NCBI GenBank assembly: GCA_963696545.1
Contig: CAVOKQ010000019.1
Span: 62,001 to 126,000, forward strand
Reading direction: 5' to 3'
Length of the DNA: 64,000 nucleotides
From: RPQJ01 sp963696545
Lineage (GTDB): Bacteria; Pseudomonadota; Gammaproteobacteria; Steroidobacterales; Steroidobacteraceae
Shown: in pieces, positions 33,346 to 41,909 of the stretch
How the letters are laid out: each line of letters starts with the position of its first letter
Position numbering within the stretch: the first letter of the stretch is position 1
Position numbers and translations under genes: made by a program
The notes under the pieces: generated by a model
Told to the model about the DNA's origin: nothing
Seen by the model: only the letters and a program-made list of their open reading frames with translations
Databases searched by the model: none

Positions 33346-35249
33346 TGGCCCACGTCTCCGACCTGATCGCCAGCGACATCCAGGCCTACCTGCACCAGCA
33401 CGAGCACAAGAGCCTGCTCAGGTTCATCACCTGCGGCAGCGTCGACGACGGCAAGTCGACGCTGATCGGCCGGTTGCTGTACGACTCGAAGATGATCTTC
33501 GAGGACCAGCTCGCGGCCCTCGAGGCCGACTCGAAGAAAGTCGGCACGCAGGGCGGCGACCTCGATCTCGCGCTGCTGGTGGACGGCCTCGCGGCCGAGC
33601 GCGAGCAGGGCATCACGATCGACGTCGCGTACCGCTTCTTCTCGACCGACAAGCGCAAGTTCATCGTCGCCGACACGCCGGGGCACGAGCAGTACACGCG
33701 CAACATGGCGACCGGCGCCTCGACCGCCGACCTGGCCGTGATCCTGATCGACGCGCGCAAGGGCGTGCTCACCCAGACGCGCCGCCACAGCTACATCGTC
33801 TCGCTGCTCGGCATCCGCAAGGTGGTGCTGGCGGTCAACAAGATGGACCTGGTGGACTTCTCGCACGAGATCTTCGACACGATCGTCGAGGAGTATCGCG
33901 ACTTCGCGAAGCAGATCGAGCTCACGGACATCGTCGCGATCCCGGTCTCCGGGTTGAAAGGCGACAACATCACGAGCCAGAGCGCGCGCACGCCGTGGTA
34001 TCACGGCCCGACGCTGATGGCGTACCTCGAGACCGTCGAGATCGAGGACCGGCTGCAGCACCAGCCGTTCCGCATGCCGGTGCAGTGGGTCAACCGGCCG
34101 AACCTCGATTTCCGCGGCTTCGCGGGCACGATCGTCAGCGGCACGCTGTCGCCGGGCGAGAAGGTGCGCGTGTTGCCGTCGGCGCGCGACAGCCGCGTCG
34201 CCCGCATCGTGACGATGGACGGCGACCTCGAGCGCGCGGTGGCGGGCCAGTCGGTGACGATCACGCTCGAGGACGAGATCGACGTCAGCCGCGGCGACAT
34301 CCTCTCGACGACGACCGCGCTGCCGGGCGTGGCCGACCAGTTCGACGTCACGATCATCTGGATGTCCGACGAGCCGATGCTGCCGGGCCGTCCGTACTGG
34401 ATGAAGGTCGGTACGAAGACGGTCACCGCAACGGTCACCGAGCCCAAGTACAAGGTGAACGTCAACACGCTCGAGCACCTTGCGGCCAAGAAGCTCGGCC
34501 TGAACGAGATCGGCGTCTGCAACATCTCGACGGACCAGCCGATCGCCTTCGATCCGTACACGGAAAATCGCGATACGGGCGGCTTCATCCTGATCGATCG
34601 CCTGACGAATGCGACCGTGGGTGCCGGGCTGATCCATTTCGCGCTGCGTCGCTCGCAGAACATCCACTGGCAGGCGCTCGACGTGAACAAGACTGCACGC
34701 GCGGCCATGAAGGGGCAGAAGCCCTGCGTGCTGTGGTTCACCGGACTCTCCGGTGCGGGCAAGTCGACGATCGCGAACCTGGTCGAGAAACAACTGCTGT
34801 CGCTCGGCCGGCACACCTACCTGCTCGACGGCGACAACGTGCGCCACGGCCTGAACCGCGACCTCGGCTTCACCGACACGGACCGCGTCGAGAACATCCG
34901 TCGCGTGGCCGAAGTCGCCAAGCTGATGAGCGACGCGGGCCTGATCGTGATGGTGTCGTTCATCTCGCCGTTCCGCGCCGAGCGGCGCATGGCGCGCGCG
35001 TTATTCGAGTTCGGCGAGTTCTTCGAAGTGCACGTTGACGCGCCGCTCTCGGTCGTCGAGGGCCGCGATCCGAAGGGGCTGTACAAGAAGGCGCGCCGCG
35101 GCGAGCTGAAGAACTTCACCGGCATCGACTCGCCGTACGAGCCGCCGGAGAAGCCCGAGATCTACATCGACACGCTTGCGAAGCCGGCGGAGGAGTCGGC
35201 GACGCTGATCGTCGAGGAACTGCGCAAGGCGGGCATGCTGGGGCCGTAG
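33345..35249 (+). CDS. cysNC: bifunctional sulfate adenylyltransferase subunit 1/adenylylsulfate kinase (CysN-CysC fusion)
   Basis: 634 aa. The N-terminal GTPase part (about 20-430) has GSVDDGKSTLIGRLL, DTPGHEQYTRNM and NKMD, with beta-barrel domains after it. The C-terminal APS kinase (about 455-634) has FTGLSGAGKSTIANLVE, LDGDNVRHGLNRDLGF and the lid FISPFRAERRMAR. Together with CysD it produces APS and then PAPS for sulfation or assimilatory reduction; no reductase genes are nearby. The last 88 bases overlap, tail to tail, with the cupin gene on the other strand. Confidence 0.97.
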   Translation: MAHVSDLIASDIQAYLHQHEHKSLLRFITCGSVDDGKSTLIGRLLYDSKMIFEDQLAALEADSKKVGTQGGDLDLALLVDGLAAEREQGITIDVAYRFFSTDKRKFIVADTPGHEQYTRNMATGASTADLAVILIDARKGVLTQTRRHSYIVSLLGIRKVVLAVNKMDLVDFSHEIFDTIVEEYRDFAKQIELTDIVAIPVSGLKGDNITSQSARTPWYHGPTLMAYLETVEIEDRLQHQPFRMPVQWVNRPNLDFRGFAGTIVSGTLSPGEKVRVLPSARDSRVARIVTMDGDLERAVAGQSVTITLEDEIDVSRGDILSTTTALPGVADQFDVTIIWMSDEPMLPGRPYWMKVGTKTVTATVTEPKYKVNVNTLEHLAAKKLGLNEIGVCNISTDQPIAFDPYTENRDTGGFILIDRLTNATVGAGLIHFALRRSQNIHWQALDVNKTARAAMKGQKPCVLWFTGLSGAGKSTIANLVEKQLLSLGRHTYLLDGDNVRHGLNRDLGFTDTDRVENIRRVAEVAKLMSDAGLIVMVSFISPFRAERRMARALFEFGEFFEVHVDAPLSVVEGRDPKGLYKKARRGELKNFTGIDSPYEPPEKPEIYIDTLAKPAEESATLIVEELRKAGMLGP

Positions 35250-35569
35250 AACAGCACCCAGACAGCGAAGTCCACGGACAGCTCTTCGAATCGATGCTCG
35301 CGGCCGGCGGCGACGAAGATGAACGCGCCCTCGGCGACTCGCGTGCGCTGCTCCCCGTCGAAGAAGACGGCGTTGCCACGCGCCACCACGTACACCTCAT
35401 CGCGGTCGTGCGGCTGCTGGCGATCCTCGTGTGCAGGCGCGTACCACTCGACCTCGAGCGAGCCATGACCAAACACCGGCGTGGCGAGGTTGCCCGGTGG
35501 CGGCGGCCCAAGCGAAGCGGCCTGTTCGAGCGTGACGACCTTTGCCGACGGACGCCTGGTTGTGTCCAT
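35162..35569 (-). CDS. cupin-domain protein
   Basis: 135 aa from ATG 35569 (AAGGGA upstream); an in-frame GTG at 35587 is an alternative. Single cupin barrel: HEDRQQPHDRDEVYVVARG and AGREHRFEELSVDFAVWVLF hold the His/Glu metal-ligand pattern of cupin motifs 1 and 2. The substrate is unknown. The fold appears complete by VWVLFYG; the last 20 or so residues (Ser/Ala-rich) are read from the antisense of cysNC and are probably a neutral extension caused by loss of the original stop. It is the last gene of a MaoC-cytochrome-cupin run, 14 bp after the cytochrome gene. Confidence 0.78.
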   Translation of the reverse strand: MDTTRRPSAKVVTLEQAASLGPPPPGNLATPVFGHGSLEVEWYAPAHEDRQQPHDRDEVYVVARGNAVFFDGEQRTRVAEGAFIFVAAGREHRFEELSVDFAVWVLFYGPSMPALRSSSTISVADSSAGFASVSM

Positions 35570-35583
35570 GCCTGTTCCCTTGT

Positions 35584-36585
35584 TCACGGTGCGAGGGATG
35601 CTGCGTACGCCGCGAGCGCGATCATCTCATCGACGTCGAGCTGGGCCACGACTGGTTTCATCGGCGCGGCTGCAGTCGTATCGCGTGCGCCGGTCCTGAA
35701 CGCAACCAGTTGGCGCATCAGGTAGCTCGGCGACCGCCCCGCAATCGGCGGGATTTCGCCGACGCCGCGCAACCCCGGTCCGTGGCAGCCTGCGCAGGCC
35801 AGCGTCCGGTCGGTGTCCGTCGTCGCGAGCTTGCGGCCGCGCTCGATGCTGCCCACCGGCACGTAGGCGACGTACTCCGCTGCCGAATCGCGCAGTTCGT
35901 GGCGCTCGAGGTCGCGGGCCACCTCGACGATTCGCGCGCCTAGTAGCTCATCGCCGGCGCCCGGCGTCGGCACATACATCCATCCTGCGACGTGCATCCG
36001 GGGTACGCGATCCGTCTCGATCACGTCCGCACGACGCTTGCGCAGCGTCAGTGCAGAAAAATACGCCGCGGCCTCGGCGGTCTCTGAGTCGGTCACGTCG
36101 CCGGCGACCGTGGTCATGAACGCAGCCGGCAGGTACTCCGGCCCCACCCACGGAATCCGCCGCGCGTGGCTGGCGATATCCCGCATCTGCCGGATGATGT
36201 ATGGCGCTGGCAGGCCGGCGAGGGATGCATTCTCGGGGCGTCCCTCGCCGCCCGGCAGGTGACAGTAGCCGCAGGCGTACACGTTGGGCTTACGGCCTTG
36301 CGCGACGACCGCCGGCATCGGCGGGTGCTTGGTCGGATGCCAGTCAGGGACGGAAAACAGGTTCGTCACTTCGGCAGGAGTGAACTCCGCCGTGCTGTTC
36401 GGGACATGCAACAGGCGCGAGCTGTCCGGTGCTGGCGCGGGCGTGGCGGAAGAGCCGGCCGGCGGATTGATCGGAAACAGCCACGCCGGAACGTCGAACT
36501 CCGGTGCCGAGGCATCTGCCGCGAAGATCGCGAGACCCGCGAGAAACAGCGTGACGGCCGAGAACGCATGAGCGGGCTTGGCCAA
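35584..36585 (-). CDS. diheme c-type cytochrome, periplasmic
   Basis: 333 aa with an N-terminal signal peptide (AVTLFLAGLAIFAADASA) and a Pro/Ala-rich linker. Two heme sites: CGYCH in NVYACGYCHLPGGEG (about residue 104) and CAGCH in LACAGCHGPGLRG (about 267). The arrangement, with an insertion between hemes, recalls electron-transfer cytochromes of oxidase or dehydrogenase chains rather than cytochrome c4. The MaoC gene is 6 bp upstream and the cupin gene 14 bp downstream, so they are almost certainly one transcript, divergent from the prp cluster. Confidence 0.85.
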   Translation of the reverse strand: MAKPAHAFSAVTLFLAGLAIFAADASAPEFDVPAWLFPINPPAGSSATPAPAPDSSRLLHVPNSTAEFTPAEVTNLFSVPDWHPTKHPPMPAVVAQGRKPNVYACGYCHLPGGEGRPENASLAGLPAPYIIRQMRDIASHARRIPWVGPEYLPAAFMTTVAGDVTDSETAEAAAYFSALTLRKRRADVIETDRVPRMHVAGWMYVPTPGAGDELLGARIVEVARDLERHELRDSAAEYVAYVPVGSIERGRKLATTDTDRTLACAGCHGPGLRGVGEIPPIAGRSPSYLMRQLVAFRTGARDTTAAAPMKPVVAQLDVDEMIALAAYAASLAP

Positions 36586-36591
36586 GCGCGG

Positions 36592-37050
36592 TTACTCCAT
36601 CGCCGCAGGAGCGGCGCCGCCGGGCCGCGTCCTGATCATCATCAGCGACCGAACTTTCATGACCGCGACGCCGTGCTGGTTGGCAAGCACGCCGTCGAAC
36701 GTGACGAGCCCGCGATCCGGCTTCGATTCCGAGGCGCGTCTTTCGACGCAGGTCATCGTGAACGTCAGCCGGTCGCCGGGCCGTGCCGGGTTCGGCAGGT
36801 CGATCTCGTGCTTCAGCGACGCAATTCCGGCGACCGGCTCCATGCGACTCAGCAGCAGCGCCGCAATCGCGTAGGTGTGGGCGCTCGACGCCGTAAGTCC
36901 TCGCATCGGCGTCTGCGCGGCAGCGACCGGATCCACGTGCCATGGCTGCGGGTCCCACTGGCGCGCGAACGCGATGATGTCGGCTTCGCCGAGCTCGTGG
37001 ACGCCGGCGGAACGCAACTGGCCGATCTGGAAGTCTTCGAAATACAGCAT
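36592..37050 (-). CDS. MaoC-family (hot-dog) dehydratase
   Basis: 152 aa. Single hot-dog domain with the hydratase-2-like pattern: FEDFQIGQ near the start, DIIAFARQWDPQPWHVDP (catalytic Asp and His), then GDRLTFTMTCVERRASE and the terminal strands. MaoC-like proteins hydrate enoyl-CoA thioesters. It is the first gene of a minus-strand operon with the diheme cytochrome and the cupin, and it shares a 121-bp spacer with prpB, so joint control with propionate catabolism is possible. Confidence 0.88.
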   Translation of the reverse strand: MLYFEDFQIGQLRSAGVHELGEADIIAFARQWDPQPWHVDPVAAAQTPMRGLTASSAHTYAIAALLLSRMEPVAGIASLKHEIDLPNPARPGDRLTFTMTCVERRASESKPDRGLVTFDGVLANQHGVAVMKVRSLMMIRTRPGGAAPAAME

Positions 37051-37171
37051 CGTGTCTCCCTGCTCCGCATGCTACCGGTCAGCCGGGTCGCCACCTATCG
37101 AGAGGGGGTCCACCGGCCGCCCACTGCGCTATCATCCTAAGTCCATCTTGCACTGCCAAAAGGGGCCACCC

Positions 37172-38065
37172 ATGCCCGCACCGAACTCTGCTGGCGCCCG
37201 GTTCCGGGCCGCCCTGGCCAACGAGCGACCGCTGCAGGTCGTGGGAGCCGTGAATGCGTTCAGCGCGCTGCTCGCCGAGCGGGCCGGGTTCCGGGCGTTG
37301 TACCTGTCCGGTGCCGGTGTCGCGAATGCTTCGTTCGGCCTGCCGGACCTCGGCATCACCAGCCTGAACGACGTCTGCGAGGACGTCCGGCGCATCGCCT
37401 CCGCCTGCGACCTGCCGCTGCTCGTGGATGCCGATACCGGCTGGGGCGCGGCTTTCAACATCTCGCGCACGATCGCGGACCTGATCCGCTCCGGCGCGGC
37501 CGCGTGCCACCTCGAGGACCAGGTGCAGGCGAAGCGCTGCGGTCACCGGCCCGGCAAGGCGCTAGTCAGCTGCGACGAGATGGTGGACCGCATCAAGGCC
37601 GCGGTCGATGGCCGCACCGACGGCCAGTTCGTGATCATGGCCCGCACCGACGCACACGCCGTCGAGGGCCAGCAGGCCGCGATCGACCGCGCCTGCCGCT
37701 ACGTCGAGGCCGGCGCCGACATGATCTTCGCCGAGGCGCTGACCACGCTCGACGAGTATCGCCAGTTCACCAGCGCCGTGAAGGTGCCGGTGCTCGGCAA
37801 CATCACCGAGTTCGGCAAGACGCCGCTGTTCACCGTCGCCGAACTCGGCAGCGCGGGCGTGCAGCTCGTGCTCTATCCGCTCTCCGCTTTCCGCGCGATG
37901 TCGAAGGCGGCCGAGGCCGTCTACGGCGCGATCCGCACCGAGGGCACGCAGAAGAGCGTCGTCGACCGCATGCAGACACGGGCCGAGCTCTACGACGTGC
38001 TCGGCTACCACGAGTACGAGCGCAAGCTCGACGAGCTCTTCAGTCGCGAGGGCGGCGTGACGTAA
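37172..38065 (+). CDS. prpB: 2-methylisocitrate lyase
   Basis: 297 aa from ATG 37172 (AGGGG upstream). Isocitrate-lyase/PEP-mutase fold with LYLSGAGVANASFGLPDLG, DADTGWG, the catalytic-loop motif KRCGH (usually KKCGH or KRCGH), and ARTDAHAVEG. It cleaves 2-methylisocitrate to pyruvate and succinate, the last step of the methylcitrate cycle. It leads the cluster prpB-prpC-acnD-prpF; no PrpR-type activator is present in the window. Confidence 0.96.
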   Translation: MPAPNSAGARFRAALANERPLQVVGAVNAFSALLAERAGFRALYLSGAGVANASFGLPDLGITSLNDVCEDVRRIASACDLPLLVDADTGWGAAFNISRTIADLIRSGAAACHLEDQVQAKRCGHRPGKALVSCDEMVDRIKAAVDGRTDGQFVIMARTDAHAVEGQQAAIDRACRYVEAGADMIFAEALTTLDEYRQFTSAVKVPVLGNITEFGKTPLFTVAELGSAGVQLVLYPLSAFRAMSKAAEAVYGAIRTEGTQKSVVDRMQTRAELYDVLGYHEYERKLDELFSREGGVT

Positions 38066-38109
38066 GCCGTGCCCCGGCCACCAGTTCCAACAGTGACGAG
38101 CAGCCAACC

Positions 38110-39270
38110 ATGAGCAGCGAATCCACCACGACCCCCGGCTTCAAGCCGAAGAAGTCCGTCGCCCTGTCCGGCGTCGCCGCCGGCAACACCGCGCTCTGCA
38201 CCGTCGGGCGCAGCGGCAACGACCTGCACTACCGTGGCTACGACATCCTCGATCTCGCGGACCAGTGCGAATTCGAGGAAGTGGCCTACCTGCTGGTGCA
38301 CGGCAAGCTGCCGAACAAGGCCGAGCTCGAAGGCTACAAGGGCAAGTTGAAGCGGCTGCGCGGGCTGCCCGTGTCGGTGCGTGTGGCACTCGAGGCGTTG
38401 CCGGCCGCGAGCCACCCGATGGACGTGCTGCGCACCGGTTGCTCGGTGCTCGGCTGCACGCTGCCCGAGAAGGACGACCACAACGTCGCGGGTGCGCGCG
38501 ACATCGCCGATCGCCTGATCGCGTCGTTCGGCTCGATGCTGTGCTACTGGTACCACTACAGCCACTCGGGCACGCGCATCCACGTCGAGACCGAGGACGA
38601 CACGGTCGGCGGTCATTTCCTGCACCTGTTGCACCGTCGCCCGCCGCCGGAGGCCTGGGTCAAGGCGATGCACGTGTCGCTGAACCTCTACGCCGAACAC
38701 GAGTTCAACGCGTCGACGTTTACCGCGCGCGTGATCGCGGGCACCGGTTCCGACATGCACTCCTGCATCACCGGTGCGATCGGCGCGCTGCGCGGGCCGA
38801 AGCACGGCGGTGCGAACGAGGTCGCTTTCGAAGTGCAGAAGCGCTACGAGACGCCGGACGACGCGGAGGCCGACATCAAGCGGCGCGTCGAGGCGAAGGA
38901 AGTGATCATCGGCTTCGGCCACCCGGTCTACACGATCAGCGATCCGCGCAACAAGGTGATCAAGGAGGTCGCGCGGCAGCTGTCGAAGGAAGCCGGCGAC
39001 ATGAAGATGTTCGAGATCGCGGCGCGGCTCGAGAGCGTGATGTGGGACATCAAGAAGATGTTCCCGAACCTCGACTGGTTCAGCGCGGTCTCGTATCACA
39101 TGATGGGCGTGCCGACGGCGATGTTCACGCCGCTGTTCGTGCTGGCGCGCACGACGGGCTGGGCCGCGCACGTCATCGAGCAGCGGATCGACGGCAAGAT
39201 CATCCGGCCCAGCGCCAACTACAACGGCCCGGAGGACAGGAAGTTCGTCCCGCTCGCGAAGCGGAAGTGA
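38110..39270 (+). CDS. prpC: 2-methylcitrate synthase
   Basis: 386 aa from ATG 38110. Citrate-synthase fold: NDLHYRGYDILDLA, LNLYAEHEFNASTFTARV (catalytic His), GPKHGGANEVAF and GFGHPVYTISDPRNKVIK. It condenses propionyl-CoA with oxaloacetate. The short length and prp context favour methylcitrate over citrate synthase. It is 44 bp after prpB and 1 bp before acnD. Confidence 0.96.
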   Translation: MSSESTTTPGFKPKKSVALSGVAAGNTALCTVGRSGNDLHYRGYDILDLADQCEFEEVAYLLVHGKLPNKAELEGYKGKLKRLRGLPVSVRVALEALPAASHPMDVLRTGCSVLGCTLPEKDDHNVAGARDIADRLIASFGSMLCYWYHYSHSGTRIHVETEDDTVGGHFLHLLHRRPPPEAWVKAMHVSLNLYAEHEFNASTFTARVIAGTGSDMHSCITGAIGALRGPKHGGANEVAFEVQKRYETPDDAEADIKRRVEAKEVIIGFGHPVYTISDPRNKVIKEVARQLSKEAGDMKMFEIAARLESVMWDIKKMFPNLDWFSAVSYHMMGVPTAMFTPLFVLARTTGWAAHVIEQRIDGKIIRPSANYNGPEDRKFVPLAKRK

Positions 39271-39271
39271 C

Positions 39272-41887
39272 ATGAACACCGCGTACCGCAAGGCGCTGCC
39301 CGGGACGAAGCTCGACTACTTCGACGCGCGCGCCGCCGTCGAGGCGATCAGGCCGGGCGCGTGGGACCGGCTGCCGTACACGTCGCGCATACACGCCGAG
39401 AACCTGGTGCGACGCTGCGACCCGTCGCTGCTCTTCGAGTGCCTGACGCAGATCGTCGAGGGCAGGCGCGACCGGGATTTCCCGTGGTTCCCGGCGCGCG
39501 TGGTCTGCCACGACATCCTCGGCCAGACCGCGCTGGTGGACCTCGCCGGGCTGCGCGACGCGATTGCCGAGCAGGGCGGTGATCCCGCGCAGGTGAACCC
39601 GGTCGTGCCGGTGCAGCTGATCGTCGACCACTCGCTCGCGGTCGAGCATGGCGGCTTCGAGAAGGACGCGTTTGCGAAGAACCGCGCCGTCGAGGAGCGC
39701 CGTAACGAGGATCGCTTCCACTTCATCAACTGGACGAAGCAGGCGTTCAGGAACGTCGACGTGATCCCGCCGGGCAACGGCATCATGCACCAGATCAACC
39801 TGGAGCGGATGTCGCCGGTGATCCACGCGCAGGACGGCGTGGCGTTCCCGGATACGCTCGTTGGCACCGACAGCCACACGCCGCACGTCGACGCGCTCGG
39901 CGTGATCGCGATCGGTGTCGGTGGCCTCGAAGCCGAGAACGTGATGCTCGGCCGTGCCTCATGGATGCGACTGCCGGACATCGTCGGCGTGGAGCTCTCA
40001 GGCAAGCCGGGCCCGGGCATCACCGCGACCGACGTCGTGCTCGCGCTGACCGAGTTCCTGCGCAAGGAAAAGGTGGTCGGCGCATATCTCGAGTTCTACG
40101 GTGAAGGCGCCTCCGCGCTCACACTCGGCGACCGCGCGACGATCTCGAACATGGCCCCGGAGTATGGCGCCACCGCAGCGATGTTCTACATCGACCGGCA
40201 GACGATCGAGTACCTGAAGCTCACCGGCCGCGAGGATGAGCAGGTGCGTCTCGTCGAAACCTACGCGAAGGAGGCTGGCCTCTGGGCCGACAGCCTGAAG
40301 AACGCGGCCTACGAGCGCGTGCTGCGGTTCGACCTGGCCACCGTCGTGCGCAATATGGCGGGGCCGTCGAATCCGCACAAGCGCCTGCCCACGTCCGACC
40401 TTGCCGCGCGGGGCATCGCGGGCCCGTGGCAGCAGACGCCGGGGCAGATGCCTGACGGCGCGGTGATCATCGCCGCGATCACGTCCTGCACCAACACCAG
40501 CAATCCGCGCAACGTGATCGCCGCGGGGTTGCTGGCGCGCAATGCGAACCGGCTCGGTCTCACGCGCAAGCCGTGGGTGAAGACTTCGCTGGCACCGGGC
40601 TCGAAGGCGGTGCAGCTCTATCTCGAGGAAGCGAAGCTGCTGCCGGAGCTCGAGAAGCTCGGCTTCGGCATCGTCGCTTTCGCGTGCACCACCTGCAACG
40701 GCATGTCCGGCGCGCTCGATCCGAAGATCCAGCAGGAGATCATCGATCGCGATCTCTATGCGACGGCCGTTCTCTCGGGCAATCGCAACTTCGACGGCCG
40801 CATCCATCCGTATGCGAAGCAGGCGTTCCTGGCGTCGCCACCGCTGGTCGTCGCCTACGCCATCGCAGGCACGGTGCGCTTCGACATCGAGAAGGACGCG
40901 CTCGGCACCGACCAGAGCGGCAAGCCGATCACGCTGAAGGACCTGTGGCCGAGCGACGCGGAGATCGACGCGATCGTCGCCTCGAGCGTCAAGCCCGAGC
41001 ACTTCCGCAAGGTCTACGAGCCGATGTTCGCGCCGCAGGCGGCGGCGAGCGGGAAGATCAGTCCGCTGTATGCGTGGCGGCCGCAGAGCACCTACATCCG
41101 TCGCCCGCCGTACTGGGAAGGCGCGCTGGCCGGCGAGCGCACGTTGCAGGGCATGCGCCCGCTCGCGGTGCTCGGCGACAACATCACGACCGATCATCTG
41201 TCGCCGTCGAATGCGATCCTGCTCGACAGCGCGGCCGGCGAGTACCTGGCGAAGATGGGCCTGCCCGAAGAGGACTTCAATTCCTACGCGACGCACCGTG
41301 GCGACCACCTGACCGCGCAGCGTGCGACTTTCGCCAATCCGACGCTGGTGAACGAGATGGCTGTCGTTGACGGCCAGGTGAAGAAGGGTTCGCTCGCGCG
41401 CATCGAGCCGGACGGCAAGGTGGTGCGCATGTGGGAAGCGATAGAAACCTACATGGAGCGCAAACAACCGCTGATCATCGTCGCCGGGGCCGACTACGGC
41501 CAGGGCTCGTCGCGCGACTGGGCAGCGAAGGGCGTGCGTCTCGCGGGTGTCGAGGCGATCGTGGCCGAGGGCTTCGAGCGCATCCATCGCACCAACCTCG
41601 TCGGCATGGGCGTGCTGCCGCTCGAATTCAAGCCGGGCGTGAACCGGAGGTCGTTCGGCATCGACGGCACCGAGACGTTCGACGTGATCGGCGCGCGCAG
41701 ACCGCGGGCCGACCTGACGCTGGTGATCAATCGTCGCAACGGTGAGCGCGTCGAGGTACCTGTGACTTGCCGACTCGATACCGCCGAGGAAGTGTCGATC
41801 TACGAAGCGGGCGGCGTTCTGCAGCGCTTCGCGAAGGACTTTCTCGAGGGGAACCGGGGACAGTCCCCTGTTCCCGCGCGCAGCTAG
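39272..41887 (+). CDS. acnD: Fe-S-dependent 2-methylcitrate dehydratase AcnD
   Basis: 871 aa. Aconitase family with [4Fe-4S] cysteines in AAITSCTNTSNPRN and FACTTCNGMSG, the swivel-domain GADYGQGSSRDWAAKGVRL, and GTDSHTPHVDALGVIAIGVG. The AcnD form needs PrpF and produces 2-methylaconitate, isomerised for rehydration. The last 11 residues (NRGQSPVPARS) are read from a palindromic tag and look like an added tail after the natural end near KDFLEG. Confidence 0.96.
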   Translation: MNTAYRKALPGTKLDYFDARAAVEAIRPGAWDRLPYTSRIHAENLVRRCDPSLLFECLTQIVEGRRDRDFPWFPARVVCHDILGQTALVDLAGLRDAIAEQGGDPAQVNPVVPVQLIVDHSLAVEHGGFEKDAFAKNRAVEERRNEDRFHFINWTKQAFRNVDVIPPGNGIMHQINLERMSPVIHAQDGVAFPDTLVGTDSHTPHVDALGVIAIGVGGLEAENVMLGRASWMRLPDIVGVELSGKPGPGITATDVVLALTEFLRKEKVVGAYLEFYGEGASALTLGDRATISNMAPEYGATAAMFYIDRQTIEYLKLTGREDEQVRLVETYAKEAGLWADSLKNAAYERVLRFDLATVVRNMAGPSNPHKRLPTSDLAARGIAGPWQQTPGQMPDGAVIIAAITSCTNTSNPRNVIAAGLLARNANRLGLTRKPWVKTSLAPGSKAVQLYLEEAKLLPELEKLGFGIVAFACTTCNGMSGALDPKIQQEIIDRDLYATAVLSGNRNFDGRIHPYAKQAFLASPPLVVAYAIAGTVRFDIEKDALGTDQSGKPITLKDLWPSDAEIDAIVASSVKPEHFRKVYEPMFAPQAAASGKISPLYAWRPQSTYIRRPPYWEGALAGERTLQGMRPLAVLGDNITTDHLSPSNAILLDSAAGEYLAKMGLPEEDFNSYATHRGDHLTAQRATFANPTLVNEMAVVDGQVKKGSLARIEPDGKVVRMWEAIETYMERKQPLIIVAGADYGQGSSRDWAAKGVRLAGVEAIVAEGFERIHRTNLVGMGVLPLEFKPGVNRRSFGIDGTETFDVIGARRPRADLTLVINRRNGERVEVPVTCRLDTAEEVSIYEAGGVLQRFAKDFLEGNRGQSPVPARS
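41849..41875. repeat. nested palindromic tag inside the acnD 3' end
   Basis: GGGGAC-A-GTCCCC (41856-41868) is a perfect 6-bp stem with one central base, flanked by GGGAAC (41849-41854) and GTTCCC (41870-41875), so a 12-bp stem with one mismatch forms. It is translated as the C-terminal tail of AcnD. Confidence 0.7.
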
Positions 41888-41896
41888 AGGGGAAAA

Positions 41897-41909
41897 GGAG
41901 AATGTCCCC
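41897..41909 (-). repeat. palindromic tag containing the prpF start codon
   Basis: GGAGAATGTCCCC is the exact reverse complement of the 13-mer at 20649-20661; the identity extends into a TTTC-type flank. The ATG at 41902-41904 inside it is the predicted start of prpF. Confidence 0.65.

Noticed and set aside
33189..34847. 552-codon antisense frame opposite cysD-cysNC, and a 667-codon one opposite acnD (39998-42001)
   Set aside because: GC-driven shadows; no recognisable motif in either.
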